Below, one piece after another: positions 5,723 through 8,523 of a stretch of DNA of 8,523 bases. A program made the position numbers and the translations under genes. Origin of the DNA: Elusimicrobiota bacterium (GTDB lineage Bacteria; Elusimicrobiota; Elusimicrobia; Elusimicrobiales; UBA9959); assembly GCA_003500765.1 (NCBI GenBank), contig DNQL01000142.1:1-8523 (forward strand). Direction: 5' to 3'. Every line of letters begins with the position of its first letter. Within the stretch, counting starts at the first letter, position 1. The notes under the pieces are model-generated. The model ran no database searches and was not told the origin of the DNA. It saw only the letters and a program-made list of their open reading frames with translations.

Positions 5723-6021
5723 TGCAGAAGGACGAGACCCAGGTAACCGTAAAGGGCGTAAAGCTCAATATCGCCATGGAGGGGCTGACCCCCATGGAAG
5801 TCGCCGCCATAGCGCAGCAGGTCGAAGATAAGATGACCGAGCTGGAGCCCGGCCTCAAGCGCGTGGACACGCAGAAGCTGGCCATACTGGCCGCCATGCA
5901 CTTCGCCGCCGAACTTTTCAACCTCGAGCACAAGTCAAAGGACCTGCGCGCCGCCGATTCCCGCAAGATAGACGAGCTGGCGGCCGGCCTCAAAGACGCC
6001 CTCGGCTCCGAACCTCTTTAA
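5719..6021 (+). CDS. zapA: Cell division protein ZapA
   Basis: The product has 100 residues, typical for ZapA (about 90-110). The N-terminal part forms the small beta-alpha head: QVTVKGVKLNIAMEGLTPMEVAAIAQQVEDKM (about 8-39). The family signature VDTQKLAILAAMHFAAELF is at 49-67, followed by a C-terminal coiled coil from about 62 to the end (NLEHKSKDLRAADSRKIDELAAGL). ZapA binds FtsZ in the cytoplasm and bundles its filaments at the division site; in E. coli it recruits ZapB. The start is ATG 5719, overlapping the previous stop as ATGA; a second ATG at 5722 is also possible and would shorten the protein by one residue. Translational coupling to the upstream coiled-coil gene is likely. There is no room for a 6S RNA gene after zapA, as rarA begins one base later. 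Confidence 0.88.
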   Translation: MMQKDETQVTVKGVKLNIAMEGLTPMEVAAIAQQVEDKMTELEPGLKRVDTQKLAILAAMHFAAELFNLEHKSKDLRAADSRKIDELAAGLKDALGSEPL

Positions 6022-6022
6022 G

Positions 6023-7360
6023 ATGGAAGGATCCCTGTTCGAAACGCCCGCTCCCGGCGGCGAAGAGGCCGGGGGGGAAGGGGACCAGCGGCAGTCGCCG
6101 CTGGCCGCCCGCCTGGCGCCGTCCGCGCTTGAGCAGTTCGCCGGCCAGGAGCATATACTGGCCGAAGGCAAGCTGCTGCGCCGCGCCATAGAATCCGACA
6201 ATGTCCGCTCGGCCGTGTTCTACGGCCCTTCCGGCTGCGGCAAGACGGCCACCGCCCGGTTCATCGCCTCGCGCACGAAAGCCCGGGTCTTCGAACTTAA
6301 CGCCGTCACCGCCGGCGTGGCGGAGCTTAAAAAGATACTCGAGGCCGCCCGCGCCCTGAAAGAGTCGGGGCTTGCCCCGGTCTCGCTGCTCCTGCTCGAC
6401 GAGATACACCATTTCAACCGCACTCAGCAGGACGCCCTGCTGCCCTCGGTCGAGAAGGGCGATATAGTCCTGATAGGTCTGACCACCGAGAACCCGTATT
6501 TCTACATAAACTCCGCGCTGCTGTCGCGCTTTTTGGTCTTCGAGTTCAAGCCGCTGGAGCCCGGGGCCCTGCGCAAGGTGCTGGGCCGCGCCCTGTCGGA
6601 CGAGAAGGGCCTGGCCGCGCTGCGGCCGGAGCTCACCCCCGAGGCGGAAAAATATTTCGTCGAGAACTCCTCCGGCGACGCGCGCCGCCTGCTCAACGCC
6701 ATAGAGCTGGCGGCCGTCACCACGCCGCAGGGCAAGGGCGGGAAGCGCCATATTGATATAGGCGTGGCGAAGGAGTCCATACAGCGCCGCTCGCTGCGCT
6801 ACGACAAGAGCGCCGACGAGCATTACGACCACGCCTCCGCGTTCATCAAGTCCATGCGCGGCTCCGACCCCGACGCCGCCGTCTACTGGCTGGCTAAAAT
6901 GCTGGAAGCCGGCGAGGACCCCCGGTTCCTGGCCCGCCGCATACTGATCTGCGCCGCCGAGGACGTGGGCAACGCCAATCCCAACGCGCTTCTCATCGCG
7001 CAGGCCGCCTTCGCCGCCGTCGCCTCGCTGGGCATGCCCGAGGGGCGCATACCGCTGGCGCAGGCCGCCATCTATGTCGCCTGCTCGCCCAAGTCCAACG
7101 CCGCCTACCTCGCGATAAACGAGGCGCAGGCCGAAGTTCGCGGCGGCGCCGAGCGGGCCGTACCGCTGCACCTGCGCGACGCTTCCAAGGACGGCGAGGC
7201 CTTCGGCCACGGCAAGGGTTATAAATACCCGCACGATTTCGACGGCCATTACGTCGCCCAGGAATATATGCCGGAGCCGCGGCGCTTCTACGAACCGACC
7301 GAGCAGGGCTTCGAGGCCGAGATAGCCAGGCGGCTGCGGCGCCTGCGGGGGGAGAAATAG
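6023..7360 (+). CDS. rarA: Replication-associated recombination protein RarA / MgsA AAA+ ATPase
   Basis: The product has 445 residues, in the normal range for RarA. It is a cytoplasmic DNA-dependent ATPase related to clamp-loader subunits and eukaryotic WRNIP1/Mgs1, acting at stalled replication forks. Residues 25-45 hold the family opening SPLAARLAPSALEQFAGQEHIL. Walker A is GPSGCGKT (68-75), where most relatives have GPPGTGKT. Walker B is LLLLDEIHHFNRTQQDALLP (122-141, D126/E127). Sensor 1 lies in GLTTENPYF (152-160), usually GATTENP. Sensor 2 is GDARRLLNAIE (218-228). The C-terminal tetramerisation and MgsA_C part carries YDHASAFIKSMRGSDPDAAVYWL (268-290), AAEDVGNANP (311-320) and the late GYKYPHDFDGHYVAQEYMP segment (399-417). 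The start is one base after the zapA stop with no clear ribosome binding site, so coupling is likely. Residues 1-24 are Gly/Glu-rich and poorly conserved. The N-terminal SLFE resembles part of a beta-clamp-binding motif, which is only a suggestion. Confidence 0.95.
   Translation: MEGSLFETPAPGGEEAGGEGDQRQSPLAARLAPSALEQFAGQEHILAEGKLLRRAIESDNVRSAVFYGPSGCGKTATARFIASRTKARVFELNAVTAGVAELKKILEAARALKESGLAPVSLLLLDEIHHFNRTQQDALLPSVEKGDIVLIGLTTENPYFYINSALLSRFLVFEFKPLEPGALRKVLGRALSDEKGLAALRPELTPEAEKYFVENSSGDARRLLNAIELAAVTTPQGKGGKRHIDIGVAKESIQRRSLRYDKSADEHYDHASAFIKSMRGSDPDAAVYWLAKMLEAGEDPRFLARRILICAAEDVGNANPNALLIAQAAFAAVASLGMPEGRIPLAQAAIYVACSPKSNAAYLAINEAQAEVRGGAERAVPLHLRDASKDGEAFGHGKGYKYPHDFDGHYVAQEYMPEPRRFYEPTEQGFEAEIARRLRRLRGEK
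7347..7354 (+). promoter_or_regulatory. xseA ribosome binding site
   Basis: GGGGGGAG five bases before the GTG at 7360, inside the end of rarA, decides the xseA start in the absence of an ATG. It is one of the two strongest such sites in the window. Confidence 0.75.
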
Positions 7361-8523
7361 TGGCCGATAGGGTCTATACCGTCAGCGAGCTCAGCCGCGG
7401 CGTGAAGACGCTGCTCGAGGCCTCGTTCCGCGAGGTCTGGGTGGAGGGGGAGATCTCCGGCTACAAATTGTCCGCCGCCGGCCACATTTATTTCGATCTC
7501 AAGGACGCCGCCTCCAATATTTCCGCCGTCATGTTCCGCGGCCCGGCCTCCGGCCTGAAATTCGAGCCGCAGAACGGCCTGCTCGTGCGCGCCCGCGGCG
7601 GCGTCACCACCTACGACAAGCAGAGCAAGTACCAGCTTATGGTAAAAGAGCTGGTGCCGGCCGGCATAGGGCCGCTGCAGCTGGCCTTCGAGCAGCTCAA
7701 GAAGAAACTGCAGGACGAGGGGCTTTTCGACCCGGCCCGCAAACGGCCGATACCGGCGCTGCCGCAGAAGATAGGCGTCGTCACTTCGCCGACCGGCGCC
7801 GCCATACGCGACATACTCTCCGTTCTCGGCCGCCGCTACGCTAATCTCCATATCATCATCGCGCCGGTCAAAGTCCAGGGCGCCGGCTCGAAAGAGGAAA
7901 TAGCCCAGGCGATAAAGGACCTCAACGACGGTTTCCCGGACATCGACGTCATGCTGGTCGGCCGCGGCGGCGGCTCCATGGAGGACCTCTGGGCCTTTAA
8001 CGAGGAGCTGGTCGCCCGCGCCATAGCCGGCTCGCGGATACCGGTCATCTCCTGCGTCGGCCACGAGACCGATTTCACCATAGCCGACTTCGTCGCCGAC
8101 CTGCGCGCGGCCACGCCGTCGGCCGCCGCCGAGCTGGTGGTCAGGAGCAAGGTGGAGCTGGCGGCCAATATCGCGCAACTGGAGAAGAGGCTGCTGCAGT
8201 CGCTGCGCATCTATTACGAGAACCTCAGCGGCAGGTTCCTGCGGCTGGCCGGCCACCGCGCCTTCCGCGACCCCATGACCATGCTGGAGCGGCCCACGCA
8301 GCGGCTGGACCAGGCCGTGGAAGGGCTATTCTACGCCGGAGAGGACAGGGTCCGTCGCGCCGGCGAGCGGCTCAATCTGCATTCCCAGAAGCTCGCGGCG
8401 CTGAGCCCGCTGTTCCCGCTCAGGAAGGGCTACGCCATAGTGAAAGACGCGGCCGGCAAGGCCGTGCGCAGCGCGGCGGGACTCAAGGCCGGCGACAGGC
8501 TGGACCTGCGCTTCGCCGAAGGC
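7360..8523 (+). CDS. xseA: Exodeoxyribonuclease VII large subunit (3' end outside window)
   Basis: I start this gene at GTG 7360, sharing one base with the rarA stop (TAGTG) and preceded by a strong ribosome binding site. The frame is open to the end of the window, giving 388 residues; relatives have about 400-450, so only a short end is missing. XseA with several copies of XseB degrades single-stranded DNA from both ends into acid-soluble oligonucleotides, acting in mismatch repair and damage processing. The N-terminal OB domain (about 5-100) starts with YTVSELSRGVKTLLE and holds VWVEGEISGYK and GHIYFDLKD. The catalytic domain shows KIGVVTSPTGAAIRDIL (137-153), GRGGGSMEDLWAFNEE (201-216) and the GHETDFTIADFVADLRAATPSAAAE segment (234-258). 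A long coiled-coil region follows, then LSPLFPLRKGYAIV from residue 348 and the start of the final beta domain. xseB may follow beyond the window. Confidence 0.96.
   Translation, partial: MADRVYTVSELSRGVKTLLEASFREVWVEGEISGYKLSAAGHIYFDLKDAASNISAVMFRGPASGLKFEPQNGLLVRARGGVTTYDKQSKYQLMVKELVPAGIGPLQLAFEQLKKKLQDEGLFDPARKRPIPALPQKIGVVTSPTGAAIRDILSVLGRRYANLHIIIAPVKVQGAGSKEEIAQAIKDLNDGFPDIDVMLVGRGGGSMEDLWAFNEELVARAIAGSRIPVISCVGHETDFTIADFVADLRAATPSAAAELVVRSKVELAANIAQLEKRLLQSLRIYYENLSGRFLRLAGHRAFRDPMTMLERPTQRLDQAVEGLFYAGEDRVRRAGERLNLHSQKLAALSPLFPLRKGYAIVKDAAGKAVRSAAGLKAGDRLDLRFAEG

Noticed and set aside
6019..6025. 6S RNA gene expected after zapA
   Set aside because: rarA starts one base after the zapA stop, so there is no space for it.
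5990..7249. Long open frame of 419 codons on the - strand opposite rarA
   Set aside because: It mirrors the codon structure of rarA in GC-rich DNA, is full of Gly/Ala/Arg/Gln with no recognisable domain, and lies wholly opposite a gene with clear family motifs.
7288..8256. Open frame of 322 codons on the - strand opposite xseA
   Set aside because: Same pattern of a compositional shadow; the + strand frame carries unmistakable XseA motifs.
1..8523. CRISPR arrays, tRNA genes, insertion sequences, phage or toxin-antitoxin genes
   Set aside because: Reading both strands I found no regularly spaced repeats, no cloverleaf-like gene, no transposase and no small gene pair beyond the coiled-coil/zapA pair.

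Overview
This window is a compact, GC-rich stretch of bacterial chromosome carrying housekeeping genes and one accessory-looking gene. No tRNA, rRNA, CRISPR array, transposon or phage gene is visible. The organism cannot be named from the sequence alone. High GC, heavy use of the isoleucine codon ATA outside the ribosomal protein genes, and a secreted trypsin-like protease among housekeeping genes suggest an under-sampled Gram-negative-type lineage. An Elusimicrobiota-like or deltaproteobacterial-like genome is my best guess, held with low confidence.

Left part (1-4218, + strand): the classical translation operon infC (last codons only), rpmI (L35), rplT (L20), pheS and pheT. The pheS stop and the pheT GTG start overlap, so the two phenylalanyl-tRNA synthetase subunits are probably translationally coupled. 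A good sigma70-type promoter (TTTACA, 18 bp, TATAAT) lies between infC and rpmI. The rpmI-rplT gap is GC-rich and can fold, which may relate to L20 autoregulation. A strong hairpin flanked by A-rich and T-rich tracts (4239-4275) ends the operon and can work in both directions.

Middle (4288-5310, - strand): one gene for a secreted serine protease of the trypsin/V8 type, with a clear signal peptide, a complete His-Asp-Ser triad and its own strong ribosome binding site. It converges on pheT and diverges from the next operon, so it is an independent transcription unit.

Right part (5459-8523, + strand): a tightly packed operon of a small coiled-coil protein (ZapB-like candidate), ZapA, the AAA+ replication-fork maintenance ATPase RarA/MgsA, and XseA, the large subunit of exonuclease VII, which runs off the window. 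Its junctions are ATGA, a 1-base gap and TAGTG. The operon links Z-ring assembly with replication and repair functions. A perfect TATAAT box lies 8 bases before its first start codon.

I see no convincing undescribed system. The points most worth a second look are the zap-rarA-xseA arrangement, the ATA codon preference, the promoter boxes very close to start codons, and the protease with its lineage-specific ends.
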